Source of the DNA: Rickettsiales bacterium | Lineage (GTDB): Bacteria > Pseudomonadota > Alphaproteobacteria > Rickettsiales > UBA1997 | Direction: 5' to 3' | NCBI GenBank assembly: GCA_947505885.1 | Contig: CANNMN010000041.1 | Span: 1 to 9,153, forward strand | DNA length: 9,153 nucleotides | Shown: one piece after another, positions 1-6,971 of the stretch | Layout of the letters: each line of letters starts with the position of its first letter | How positions within the stretch are numbered: position 1 is the stretch's first letter | Translations under genes and position numbers: made by a program | The notes under the pieces: generated by a model | The model's database searches: none | Told to the model about the DNA's origin: nothing | What the model saw: only the letters and a program-made list of their open reading frames with translations

Positions 1-824
1 ATATTGTTTCTAACGGCAAAATGGATTGGAAAAATTTTCTCAAAAAATTCTGGAAAGATTTTCATGGCAACACCTCTTCAGTAATGGATAAGCCATTTGG
101 TGAAGTGCTAGAAGTTTTAAATCAAAAAGTTGGTACACATATTTTAGGTCGTGACGAAGCGGGAAATTTAAAAGATTCTTGCCCGACTTGCGGCACCGGA
201 AAACTTAGTTTACGTCTCAGCAAATTTGGCGCATTTATTGGTTGTTCAGGCTATCCAGAATGTAAATATACAATGCAGCTTTTCGACAAGGATGCTGATG
301 TTGTGGGTGAGGATGGAGAAGTTAAAAAACCAAAATTTGAACCTAGAAGTTTAGGTGTGGATCCAAAAACTGGTTACGAAGTAATGGTAAAATTAGGACC
401 TTACGGCCCTTACTTGGAATTGGCGGGAAGTGAGCTTGCAGCCGAAGTAAAAGTCGAAGAAAAAACGGTAAAGAAATCAACCAAGAAGGAGAAGGTAGCA
501 AAAAAACCAGCAAAAAAACCAAAAGTAAAAAAACCAAAACGTATTTCGATTCCAAAAAATCTTGATCCAAACACGATCGATTTAAATACTGCTACAGATT
601 TACTAACTTTGCCGCGTGAAGTTGGAATTCATCCAGAAACCGGAGAAAAAATCGTCGCTAATATTGGTCCATTCGGCCCTTATTTATTGCACGACAAAAA
701 ATTCACTTCGGTCAAAGAGGACAATATTTTAGAAATTGGCTTGAATCGCGCGGTTGATTTAATCGTTCAAGCGGCTCAGAAAAAAACTACTGGAAGAACA
801 AGATTTAGCCGAAAGAAAAAATGA
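1..824 (+). CDS. topA: DNA topoisomerase I, C-terminal part (5' end outside window)
   Basis: This is the 3' end of the gene for type IA topoisomerase, which relaxes negative supercoils in the nucleoid. The frame is open to the window edge (first whole codon at 3), so the ATG at 21 is internal, and the catalytic toprim and tyrosine regions lie upstream. Counting from that internal Met, a zinc-ribbon of four cysteines is visible (C54, C57, C75, C81) with the typical FGAFIGCSGYPEC core. Two Topo_C-type repeats follow, each with a G-P-[YF]-GPYL motif (about 109-134 and 199-222). They are separated by a Lys/Pro-rich linker (about 143-174). The basic tail ends RFSRKKK. The DxxTG and GxFGPYL patterns match the long alphaproteobacterial TopA form. 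The last codons overlap the next gene by 4 bp. Identification is confident; only the truncation limits it. Confidence 0.95.
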   Translation, partial: IVSNGKMDWKNFLKKFWKDFHGNTSSVMDKPFGEVLEVLNQKVGTHILGRDEAGNLKDSCPTCGTGKLSLRLSKFGAFIGCSGYPECKYTMQLFDKDADVVGEDGEVKKPKFEPRSLGVDPKTGYEVMVKLGPYGPYLELAGSELAAEVKVEEKTVKKSTKKEKVAKKPAKKPKVKKPKRISIPKNLDPNTIDLNTATDLLTLPREVGIHPETGEKIVANIGPFGPYLLHDKKFTSVKEDNILEIGLNRAVDLIVQAAQKKTTGRTRFSRKKK

Positions 825-2572
825 ATTTCGAACAAGATTCTGTACAATTTTTAAAAACAACTTTGGATGAGAAGCTAGAGGCAGCAATTTTATGCGAGGC
901 TGGAGATAAAAATCCTAACCACCTCTCTGTGCTTTACGCTAATCAAAAATTTTATGAAATTTTTGCGGTTAGTGCTAATAATTTGATCGGCAAAGGTTAT
1001 GATTTTCTTTTTGATGATTTTAATCTCGATTATTCTTCTGAGGATAATATCGAATATGTTCGCTTGATTAAAGCCGTTAAAGATCGCCATCAATCTTCAG
1101 TTATTGTTAATATTTCTAATCGTAAGCCGAGCCCAAGCAAGCAGAGACTTAAGATTGATTTCGTGCCAAGTAGTTTCGGTGAGTCTAATGATCGTCAATA
1201 TTCCATTTTTACTTTCGAAAAAGTTCAAATTTCTAATCGAATTGAGACTAATTCAAACGAATCTTTGCTCAGAAATTTGCAGCGTAGATTGCTTGCTGAG
1301 AAGTTATTGAGCGAGGTAGCAAATTTTATTATTTCTGATTTTCCTATCAGGGAAATCGCACAAAATATTGCAAAGATTTTAAACGAGCATCTGAAGGTAA
1401 ATAGATGCGTGATCCACGATTACCGAAATGGCGTGATTAATTTTGCAGTTGAATACAGAGACAATTTAAACAGACCAGCCATTGATAGAAAGGCTTTAGA
1501 GCAATATGCAAATTTCCAAAATCAATTTTATAAAAGATTCGCAAATAAGGTAAAAAAATCTTCAGTTACAGTGGTCGAAGATGTTGCTGTTGATCATAAT
1601 TTCTTACCGATTGAAGAAATATGGCGTGAGTTTTCAATTCGTTCACAAGTTGCAGTGACCACAACTTTTAATGGCAAGATTAATGGCGGAATTTACATCC
1701 TTCAATCCAGTCCTCGTATTTGGCTCGAGGATGAAATTGAATTAATTGAAACTATTTCTGATCAATTTTCAATTGCGCTAGATCGCTCTGAATCAATTGA
1801 TCGCGTGATGATCAGTAATCAAGCCATGATGGAAAAGACGATTCAGTTACGAGAGGCGCTCAAGCACGAACAAGAAATGCGCAAGATGCAGAATGAGTTT
1901 GTTGCTTTGGTGTCTCATGAATTCAAAACTCCACTACAAATAATTGATAGCACGCGTGAATTAGTTGGGCGAAAAATTAGAAATCATAATATCATCGATG
2001 AGTCACTAAACAAATCTTTGGAGCGCATCAAAAGCGGTGTTCAGCGTATGAACGGGTTGATTAGTAGCGTTTTAAATTTAGCGAAAATTGAGAGTGGAGA
2101 AAGTGCAATAAAACTCGAGCGCAGCCCATTCAATTTTAAGAATCTTGTTAATGAGATTATTGAAAAAAATTCCACTTTAACGACTGGTAAAAATATCAAA
2201 ATTATTTGCCGTATTGATGAGATTGATCGTGAATTTAATGGTGACTCGAAATTGATTGATCATTCGATTACTAACATCGTCGCTAATGCCATTAAATATT
2301 CGAAAAATAATTCAACGGTGAAGATTTTGGCTAAATCAAATGATAAGAAGGTTGCTTTGCGCGTGATTGATGAAGGTATCGGAATTCCACAAGAAGATGT
2401 TTCAAGTATTGGAAAGAAATTTTTTCGCGCTAAAAATGCTAGTGCTGTCTCAGGCACTGGAATTGGAATTTATTTAACTAAGCATTTTGTTGAAATGCAT
2501 GGCGGTGAAATTGTAATTGAAAGCAAGATCGATGTCGGCACCTCTGTAACCGTAATACTTCCCAAGGTTTAA
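821..2572 (+). CDS. Soluble PAS-GAF sensor histidine kinase
   Basis: A 583-residue two-component histidine kinase. The N-terminus (about 20-135) looks like a PAS domain (LYANQKFYEIF, then NNLIGKGY). Residues about 160-325 look like a GAF domain, followed by a helical linker (about 325-360). The HisKA dimerisation box has the phospho-acceptor H366 in VSHEFKTPLQ. The HATPase_c domain shows an N box (N485 and N489, ITNIVANAIKYS), G1 (D517-E-G-I-G), an F box (FF at 534-535) and G2 (GTGIGI, 545-550). All catalytic motifs appear intact. No signal peptide or membrane segment is seen, so it should sense a cytoplasmic signal. The ATG lies in an ATGA overlap with the topA stop, implying translational coupling; the SD is weak. 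No response regulator is adjacent, so the partner is unknown. The porin gene starts 3 bp downstream, which suggests, without proving, a link to envelope control. Confidence 0.9.
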   Translation: MNFEQDSVQFLKTTLDEKLEAAILCEAGDKNPNHLSVLYANQKFYEIFAVSANNLIGKGYDFLFDDFNLDYSSEDNIEYVRLIKAVKDRHQSSVIVNISNRKPSPSKQRLKIDFVPSSFGESNDRQYSIFTFEKVQISNRIETNSNESLLRNLQRRLLAEKLLSEVANFIISDFPIREIAQNIAKILNEHLKVNRCVIHDYRNGVINFAVEYRDNLNRPAIDRKALEQYANFQNQFYKRFANKVKKSSVTVVEDVAVDHNFLPIEEIWREFSIRSQVAVTTTFNGKINGGIYILQSSPRIWLEDEIELIETISDQFSIALDRSESIDRVMISNQAMMEKTIQLREALKHEQEMRKMQNEFVALVSHEFKTPLQIIDSTRELVGRKIRNHNIIDESLNKSLERIKSGVQRMNGLISSVLNLAKIESGESAIKLERSPFNFKNLVNEIIEKNSTLTTGKNIKIICRIDEIDREFNGDSKLIDHSITNIVANAIKYSKNNSTVKILAKSNDKKVALRVIDEGIGIPQEDVSSIGKKFFRAKNASAVSGTGIGIYLTKHFVEMHGGEIVIESKIDVGTSVTVILPKV

Positions 2573-2575
2573 TTT

Positions 2576-3682
2576 ATGAAAAAGCTCTTAGCGATTTTTT
2601 TGCTATTTCCTTGCGCGCTTTATGCAGAAGCGCCCAAGCAATTCCCGAATGTTACCGGTGATGTTTTGATGCAGATGCAAGCTGATCGTGCGATTTCGAC
2701 TAATAAAGAAGGTGTATCGCCAAATAATGGATTTATTTATATTGAGCCAAATATTTCATTAAATTTTAATCGAAATTGGTCGACAAAAACTCAGTGGCGC
2801 TTGCAGCCCAATAATGTTTTGACCACGCGCGATTCGACTAATCCAGAGAGGTATAGAACTTTTTTACAATCAGATCGCGGCTTGTTAAACGTTCGTCAAG
2901 AGGCACTTTTGGTCGAAGAATTGAAGATCAATTTTGAGAATGAAGATATGCGATTTTTTGCCGGTAAATTCGATCCAACATTCGGAACGGCTTGGCGTAA
3001 ATCAAAAAGAATTGGGGTTTTCGCTTCTCAATTTAACGAAGATTATAACCTAAGAGAAAAGCTCGGGGCCGGCATAACTGCATTGCTTGAAGGAAGTCAG
3101 ATCACCTTCAATACATTCATGAATGACACTACTGGCTTAAGTAATAGCGCCATCAACAAGCGCAGCAATGCCAATGGCAACAGTAAAGTTTCTGGCAATG
3201 GTGGGGCCATGTCTTCTTACTCACTTTCTATGGAGGGAAAAAATCTTTTTGGGATTGAAAATTGGTTTTACAATTTTGGTTATCGAAGTCTTGCGGTCGG
3301 CAAAATTGAGGGTCGTTCTCGTGAAATAGGTCGCGTCATTGGATCTGAATATCTCTATAAGATTAGTCGAGACACCTCTATTATCCCTCTCATGGAAATA
3401 GTTCAGATTGGAAATTTTGGGGGTGAGACCAGTCGCAATGCGCGCTACGCAACATTGGCGATTATTGGTAAATATAGCGCTTGGACTGCCAGTGCTTCTT
3501 TGGTTAGCCGAGATATTAATCAGCCACAAAGATCTGATAGTTCCGATCGTCAAATTCAATTTTCGATAGGTTACAAATTTACTGATAATTTTACCGTCGA
3601 TATCAGTCGCGCCAATGTAAGAGAGGATGGAAAAAGCGGCGGGTTGATTGGAACTACTCTGAGCTATCTGTATAAATTTTAA
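2576..3682 (+). CDS. Outer-membrane beta-barrel (porin-like) protein
   Basis: A 368-residue exported protein. The first 17 residues form a Sec signal peptide (MKKLL, a hydrophobic core, then CALYA with likely cleavage before EAPKQ). The mature part has many alternating polar/hydrophobic stretches expected of beta strands and ends in YLYKF, a C-terminal phenylalanine as recognised by the Bam machinery. A conserved-looking segment reads FFAGKFDPTFGTAW and then FNEDYNLREKLG (about 127-163), a pattern I associate with alphaproteobacterial porin-like proteins. A Ser/Asn/Gly-rich stretch (about 188-212) is probably an extracellular loop. The gene begins 3 bp after the kinase stop with a modest AAGG element at 2564-2567, so it is probably the last gene of the topA-kinase transcript. 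A hairpin terminator follows immediately. Substrate and pore-forming activity cannot be read from sequence. Confidence 0.8.
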   Translation: MKKLLAIFLLFPCALYAEAPKQFPNVTGDVLMQMQADRAISTNKEGVSPNNGFIYIEPNISLNFNRNWSTKTQWRLQPNNVLTTRDSTNPERYRTFLQSDRGLLNVRQEALLVEELKINFENEDMRFFAGKFDPTFGTAWRKSKRIGVFASQFNEDYNLREKLGAGITALLEGSQITFNTFMNDTTGLSNSAINKRSNANGNSKVSGNGGAMSSYSLSMEGKNLFGIENWFYNFGYRSLAVGKIEGRSREIGRVIGSEYLYKISRDTSIIPLMEIVQIGNFGGETSRNARYATLAIIGKYSAWTASASLVSRDINQPQRSDSSDRQIQFSIGYKFTDNFTVDISRANVREDGKSGGLIGTTLSYLYKF

Positions 3683-3683
3683 A

Positions 3684-3724
3684 AAAAATACCCACCATCC
3701 TTCAAAAGAATGGTGGGTATTTTT
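3684..3724. terminator. Bidirectional rho-independent terminator
   Basis: A perfect 15-bp stem (3684-3698 with 3710-3724) has the core TACCCACCAT paired with ATGGTGGGTA and an 11-nt loop. On the plus strand it is followed by a T tract and ends the porin gene, starting 2 nt after its stop. On the minus strand the A run at 3681-3688 becomes a T8 tail, which suits termination of the secG-gcvT-gcvH operon. The 55 bp between it and the gcvH stop hold only small alternative 6-bp inverted repeats (around 3732-3755). Confidence 0.9.
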
Positions 3725-3779
3725 ATATCGCCCTAATCCTTGAATCATTAGGATTTAAGGAAATCAGAAGTTTGGCTTT

Positions 3780-4145
3780 TTAGCTGTTCTTTAAAAATTC
3801 TTTGTAAGCAGCTTCGTCCATTGTTTCATCTAGATCAGCAAGGTTGCTCATTTTAACTTTAGCGATCCAACCATCTGTGAAGGCTGAGTTATTAATCAAT
3901 TCTGGTTGAGAGGTGAGAGCGTTATTCGCACCAACAACTTCACCAGCAACCGGGATGTAAACGTCACTTGCAGATTTAGAAGATTCTACAACCGCGAAAG
4001 CGTCATTTTTACCATAAGTCTTTCCAACTTTTGGCAATTCTACGTAAACTAATTCTCCTAGAGCTTCAGCAGCGTAATCAGTGATGCCAATTGTAGCGAC
4101 ATCGCCTTCAACTTTAATCCATTCGTGATCTTTAGTAAATTTCAT
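3780..4145 (-). CDS. gcvH: Glycine cleavage system H protein
   Basis: This is the lipoyl carrier protein that shuttles the aminomethyl group between the P, T and L proteins of the glycine cleavage complex in the cytoplasm. The 121-residue product has the family's usual length, starts MKFTKDHEWI, and carries the lipoylation site at K57 in VVESSKSASDVY. The conserved GITDYAAEALGELVYVELP and the C-terminal GW-x-x-KV segment (GWIAKVKM) are present. An upstream in-frame ATG at 4187 would add 14 residues. I reject it because it lies inside gcvT, has no family counterpart, and the ATG at 4145 sits behind a good SD. It is the last gene of the secG-gcvT-gcvH set and ends at the shared terminator. gcvP, the usual neighbour in many proteobacteria, is absent. 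Confidence 0.96.
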   Translation of the reverse strand: MKFTKDHEWIKVEGDVATIGITDYAAEALGELVYVELPKVGKTYGKNDAFAVVESSKSASDVYIPVAGEVVGANNALTSQPELINNSAFTDGWIAKVKMSNLADLDETMDEAAYKEFLKNS

Positions 4146-4149
4146 GTTT

Positions 4150-4154
4150 CTCCT
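4150..4154 (-). promoter_or_regulatory. Ribosome binding site of gcvH, overlapping the gcvT stop
   Basis: On the minus strand the sequence TAGGAG combines the gcvT stop codon (TAG, 4155-4153) with an AGGAG Shine-Dalgarno element 4 nt before the gcvH ATG. It is the clearest SD in this operon. It fixes the gcvH start at 4145 and indicates translational coupling, because ribosomes terminating on gcvT stop directly on the gcvH initiation site. Confidence 0.85.
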
Positions 4155-5253
4155 ATTTTTTAACTGATTTGGTTTTTGCTTCGACAAACACTGGCGAAGT
4201 TAGAATTGCCGGGATCTCACGATCTCTTACTACTGCAAATACAGCATCGCCAATTTTAGCTGAAGCTGTTTCGAAATAGCCTTGACCGATGGAAACTTTG
4301 AGGTTCGGCGAAAAGCCACCAGAGCTTAACACGCCAATTTTTTGACCATCTTTTCTAATCTCAGTGCCTTCGCGAGCAATGCCGCGATCAAGCAACTTAA
4401 CGCCAATTCTTTTGCGTTTTGCGCCTTCGGTTTTTTCTTTAAGAACGCGAGTTGCGCCGATGAAATTTGTATTTGATTTGCTAACTACCCAACCAATCGC
4501 AGCTTCAACTGGTGAAGTTGTGTCATCTAAGTCGTGACCGTAAAGAGGGTAGCCCATTTCTAAACGAAGTGAGTCGCGAGCGCCAAGCCCGATTGGTTTA
4601 ACTTCAGATTGAGCAGAAAGATCTAGCCAGAATTGTGCTACGGCAGAATTTTTGATCGAAACTTCAAAACCATCTTCGCCAGTGTAACCAGTGCGACCGA
4701 TGAAAACTTCTTCACCATTTTTGAATTGGTAAGTGCCGAGATTCATGTAAGGCAATTGTGCCAAATCTTCTGAGGCTAAAAATTTATTAAGAACTTCTTC
4801 AGCTTTTTCGCCCTGAATAGCGATTAAAGAGCGATCAGCAAGCTCGGTGAAAGAAACTCCTGCTGGTAGATTCTTGCGAATCCAAGCTTCATCTTTTTCT
4901 TTGCAGCCAGCGTTAAGAACGATGAAGAATTTTGTATCTGTAATTTTGGTGATAATTAAATCATCAATAATTCCACCTTCTGGATTGGTAAGAACAGTGT
5001 ATTTAGCCAGAGCCGGAGTGCTTAGAGAGAAATCTGTTGGAGTGATGTAAGATAAGAATTTTACAACTTCTGCACCTTCAGCAATGAATTGTCCCATGTG
5101 CGAAACATCAAAAATTCCGACATTGCCAGAGCGCGTCCATTCATGTTCTTTCAACATTCCATCTGAATATTGAACGGGCATATCGTAGCCGGCAAATTCA
5201 ACCATTTTTGCACCTTGCGCGCGATGAGTTGCATTAAGAGCTGTAACTTTCAT
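4153..5253 (-). CDS. gcvT: Glycine cleavage system T protein (aminomethyltransferase)
   Basis: This tetrahydrofolate-dependent aminomethyltransferase releases ammonia from the aminomethyl-lipoyl H protein and produces 5,10-methylene-THF. At 366 residues it has standard length. Recognisable blocks are FAGYDMPVQY (20-29), GIFDVSHMGQF (46-56), GGIIDDLIITK (93-103) containing the catalytic-type Asp pair D97/D98, GRTGYTGEDGFEV (186-198), GLGARDSLRLEMGYPLYGHD (222-241) and the C-terminal-domain GGFSPNLKVSIGQGY (312-326). All folate-pocket blocks appear intact. The ATG at 5253 lies 3 nt after the secG stop and has no clear SD, so it may depend on coupling to secG. It is followed by gcvH, its direct partner. 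P and L proteins must be encoded elsewhere for a working pathway. Confidence 0.97.
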   Translation of the reverse strand: MKVTALNATHRAQGAKMVEFAGYDMPVQYSDGMLKEHEWTRSGNVGIFDVSHMGQFIAEGAEVVKFLSYITPTDFSLSTPALAKYTVLTNPEGGIIDDLIITKITDTKFFIVLNAGCKEKDEAWIRKNLPAGVSFTELADRSLIAIQGEKAEEVLNKFLASEDLAQLPYMNLGTYQFKNGEEVFIGRTGYTGEDGFEVSIKNSAVAQFWLDLSAQSEVKPIGLGARDSLRLEMGYPLYGHDLDDTTSPVEAAIGWVVSKSNTNFIGATRVLKEKTEGAKRKRIGVKLLDRGIAREGTEIRKDGQKIGVLSSGGFSPNLKVSIGQGYFETASAKIGDAVFAVVRDREIPAILTSPVFVEAKTKSVKK

Positions 5254-5256
5254 TTT

Positions 5257-5601
5257 TTACTGAATTGGAGGAACCGTTGGAGTTGTTGCCGCCGCAGGAG
5301 TTGCGGTGGATTCTTGTTCTTGAATTACTTTTTCAAGATCGTTTTTTAATGCGTTATTGGATGCATTGGAAAGAGAAGCGAGAATCAAACAGTTCAACAT
5401 GAATAAAGCAGCTAAAATCATAGTGATTTTGCTTAGAGCATTTGCGGTTGCTTTGCTTGAAATTGCAGAGCCTAGGCCACCGGAGCCGCCACCTATTCCA
5501 CTTAGAGAATCGCCGTCAGATTTTTGTAACAGAACTAAAAGAACCATTACAACAGCAACGATCACCTGCAAAACGAGTAAAAATAATTGAAGATTTTCCA
5601 T
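5257..5601 (-). CDS. secG: Preprotein translocase subunit SecG
   Basis: SecG is the small inner-membrane subunit that accompanies SecY and SecE and assists SecA-driven export. The 114-residue product has two membrane segments (about 4-25 and 57-79). They are joined by the family-typical glycine-rich cytoplasmic loop with QKSDGDSLSG and GGGSGGLGSA, followed by KITMILAALF. The C-terminus is an Ala/Thr/Pro-rich tail, common in alphaproteobacterial SecG. I chose the ATG at 5601. The longer frame from 5676 adds 25 residues that resemble no SecG N-terminus, and it would overlap the divergent gene and the candidate promoter. No good SD precedes 5601. The gene leads a tight cluster with gcvT and gcvH, which is not the tpiA-secG-pyrG type of context I would expect in alphaproteobacteria. 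Confidence 0.9.
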   Translation of the reverse strand: MENLQLFLLVLQVIVAVVMVLLVLLQKSDGDSLSGIGGGSGGLGSAISSKATANALSKITMILAALFMLNCLILASLSNASNNALKNDLEKVIQEQESTATPAAATTPTVPPIQ

Positions 5602-5647
5602 TAAAAAAAGAGGTGATTTGAAGGGCGGCGCAACGTAGAAAGACAAT

Positions 5648-5676
5648 TTTATCTCACAAGATTTTTGGAATGACAA
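5648..5676 (-). promoter_or_regulatory. Candidate sigma-70-type promoter for secG-gcvT-gcvH
   Basis: On the minus strand, TTGTCA (5676-5671) is separated by 17 nt from GATAAA (5653-5648). The first matches the -35 consensus at five of six positions and the second the -10 at four of six. Transcription would start near 5640, leaving a leader of about 40 nt before the secG ATG at 5601. The -35 overlaps the first codons of the divergent gene, which fits a compact divergent promoter region. This is pattern matching only. Confidence 0.35.
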
Positions 5677-6800
5677 AAACTCTCTTCGTTACCGACAAGG
5701 CAATTTGGCAAAATTGTCAGAAATTTTTCCCTGAAAATTTTCTGAAAGAACATGCAAAAAATTTATTCCTAGAAGATCCAAAGCCTGATGAAAAAAATCT
5801 TAGAATTATTGCTAAAGAGGTAAAAAATTGTGACTTCATTTTAGCTCTCGGAAGTGGTACTATCAACGATCTGTGTAAGTTTACTTCTGCTTGGAAAAAA
5901 ATTCCTTACGCTGTTTTCGCATCAGCTCCTTCGATGAATGGCTATTTATCAAAAAATGCTTCAATCACGATCGATGGTCACAAAAAAACTTTACCCGCAA
6001 CATTACCAGAAACAGTTTTTTATGATTTAAGAATTTTGAAATCTGCGCCCTTGAGACTAATCAAGGCTGGCATCGGCGACTCTTTATGTTTTTATTCTTG
6101 TTGGTTTGATTGGTATTTGTCTCACAAGCTTTTAGGAACAAAATTTAGCGCAAAGCCTTTCGAACTATTGCGCAAAAAAATGAAATTTTTTGTCAAAAAT
6201 TTTCATAAATTTTCTTTACGAGATGAAGAATTTTTACAGCTTTTGATGAATATTTTATTGCTCTCAGGGGAGGGGATGACAATGGCAAAAGGTTCTTATC
6301 CCGCTAGCCAGTCGGAACATTTAATTTCTCATGCGATTGAAATGAAATACCCAGAAGTTGCCAAGAATAAATTGCATGGAGAGATGATTGCGGTGACTAC
6401 TTTGACTAGCACAAAGTTACAAAAAGATTTTCTTTCTCGTTATTGCGAAGAGAAAAGTGAGGCTGCAATCAAGATAGAAATGGATTGCCATTCTTCTCTG
6501 CGCAAGGCTCGCAATGAAAACTTAAAGAGCGGTTTCTTTTCCAAGAAAATCACGAAGCAGTGCAAAATAGAATATGCGGCTAAAACGGCGTTAAAACTTA
6601 AGAAAATCAATTGGCCAAAACTTAAACAAGAGCTGCAAAAAATTCATCTCGACGAATCGCTTCTAAAAGAAATTTTTAAGCATTTTAAAATTAAAACTTC
6701 GGCGAGATCGCTGGGGCTTTCGAACAAGCAATACCAAGATTGCGTGGCTAATGCGAAATTTATCCGCAATCGGTTTACTTGTTTGGATATTGCCTCGTAA
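5670..6800 (+). CDS. Glycerol-1-phosphate dehydrogenase/AraM-like metal-dependent alcohol dehydrogenase with in-frame repeat insertion
   Basis: A 376-residue cytoplasmic enzyme of the iron-containing alcohol dehydrogenase/dehydroquinate synthase fold, closest by motif to sn-glycerol-1-phosphate dehydrogenases (EgsA/AraM), which reduce dihydroxyacetone phosphate. The NAD-binding motif is ALGSGTINDLCKF (59-71), followed by FASAPSMNGYLSKNASIT (83-100). Metal ligands expected for the family are D137 (KAGIGDSLC), H217 in SQSEHLISH (H221 is an alternative), and H236 (LHGEM). The C-terminus IRNRFTCLD matches the family ending, so the frame is intact throughout. Residues about 257-283 (RYCEEKSEAA through SLRKARNE) are encoded by a palindromic repeat, described separately, and should form a surface insertion. 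The ATG at 5670 has only a GGA beside it as SD and no alternative start was found. The gene is divergent from secG. The exact substrate is uncertain; a related polyol dehydrogenase is possible. Confidence 0.8.
   Translation: MTKTLFVTDKAIWQNCQKFFPENFLKEHAKNLFLEDPKPDEKNLRIIAKEVKNCDFILALGSGTINDLCKFTSAWKKIPYAVFASAPSMNGYLSKNASITIDGHKKTLPATLPETVFYDLRILKSAPLRLIKAGIGDSLCFYSCWFDWYLSHKLLGTKFSAKPFELLRKKMKFFVKNFHKFSLRDEEFLQLLMNILLLSGEGMTMAKGSYPASQSEHLISHAIEMKYPEVAKNKLHGEMIAVTTLTSTKLQKDFLSRYCEEKSEAAIKIEMDCHSSLRKARNENLKSGFFSKKITKQCKIEYAAKTALKLKKINWPKLKQELQKIHLDESLLKEIFKHFKIKTSARSLGLSNKQYQDCVANAKFIRNRFTCLDIAS
6438..6518. repeat. Interspersed palindromic element inserted in frame in a coding sequence
   Basis: An imperfect inverted repeat of about 80 bp. 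The outer arms ATTGCGA (6442-6448) and TCGCAAT (6509-6515) pair, and so do the inner arms GCAATC (6465-6470) and GATTGC (6483-6488), around a 12-nt loop; the middle is degenerate. The arrangement recalls a palindrome family common in bacterial genomes (roughly CATTGCGAG, then a variable stretch, then GGCAATCC, then its complement), whose conceptual translation gives CEERSDAAI and SLRSARND-like peptides. Here the translation is CEEKSEAAIK and then CHSSLRKARNE. It behaves like the Rickettsia palindromic elements, which also sit in frame inside genes, but I cannot assign it to a named family. No second copy was seen in this window. Confidence 0.72.
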
Positions 6801-6971
6801 TTAACTTGGGATTGATGTCTCGTCTAATTTCTTGCAATAACAAATTTAAAGTTTGGATTCTAAGCGGGGACTCAACTTCAAATGACAATCTTTAAAGCTG
6901 CGCAAATTGCTCAATCTTCTTCCTAAAAATATCTTTCTGGAGATTATTATTTGAGATGACCTCGCGACTTT
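6801..6971. other. Convergent intergenic gap with no recognisable feature
   Basis: This is 171 bp between two convergent stop codons. It is AT-rich, with several short inverted motifs (for example around 6841-6856), but no hairpin followed by a convincing T tract on either strand and no open frame of note. Terminators are expected here for both flanking genes but I could not identify them. Confidence 0.5.

Noticed and set aside
3221..3748. Open frame of 175 codons on the minus strand across the end of the porin gene
   Set aside because: It lies opposite a porin gene with a signal peptide and a proper C-terminal signature, runs through the terminator hairpin, and its translation resembles no known protein type.
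3732..3755. Alternative 6-bp inverted repeats between the gcvH stop and the main terminator
   Set aside because: The stems are short and mutually exclusive and no T tract follows. The 15-bp hairpin next to them explains termination.
5607..5620. secG leader reads ATCACCTCTTTT on the minus strand, resembling the 3' end of 16S rRNA; on the plus strand it looks like an SD
   Set aside because: On the plus strand the only nearby start (GTG at 5613) is followed at once by a stop, so there is no gene for that SD. A short T/C-rich similarity to 16S in the leader is probably chance.
5602..5676. N-terminal extension of secG from an ATG at 5676
   Set aside because: The 25 added residues have no counterpart in SecG, would overlap the divergent gene, and would overlap the best candidate promoter. 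The ATG at 5601 gives the normal two-helix protein.
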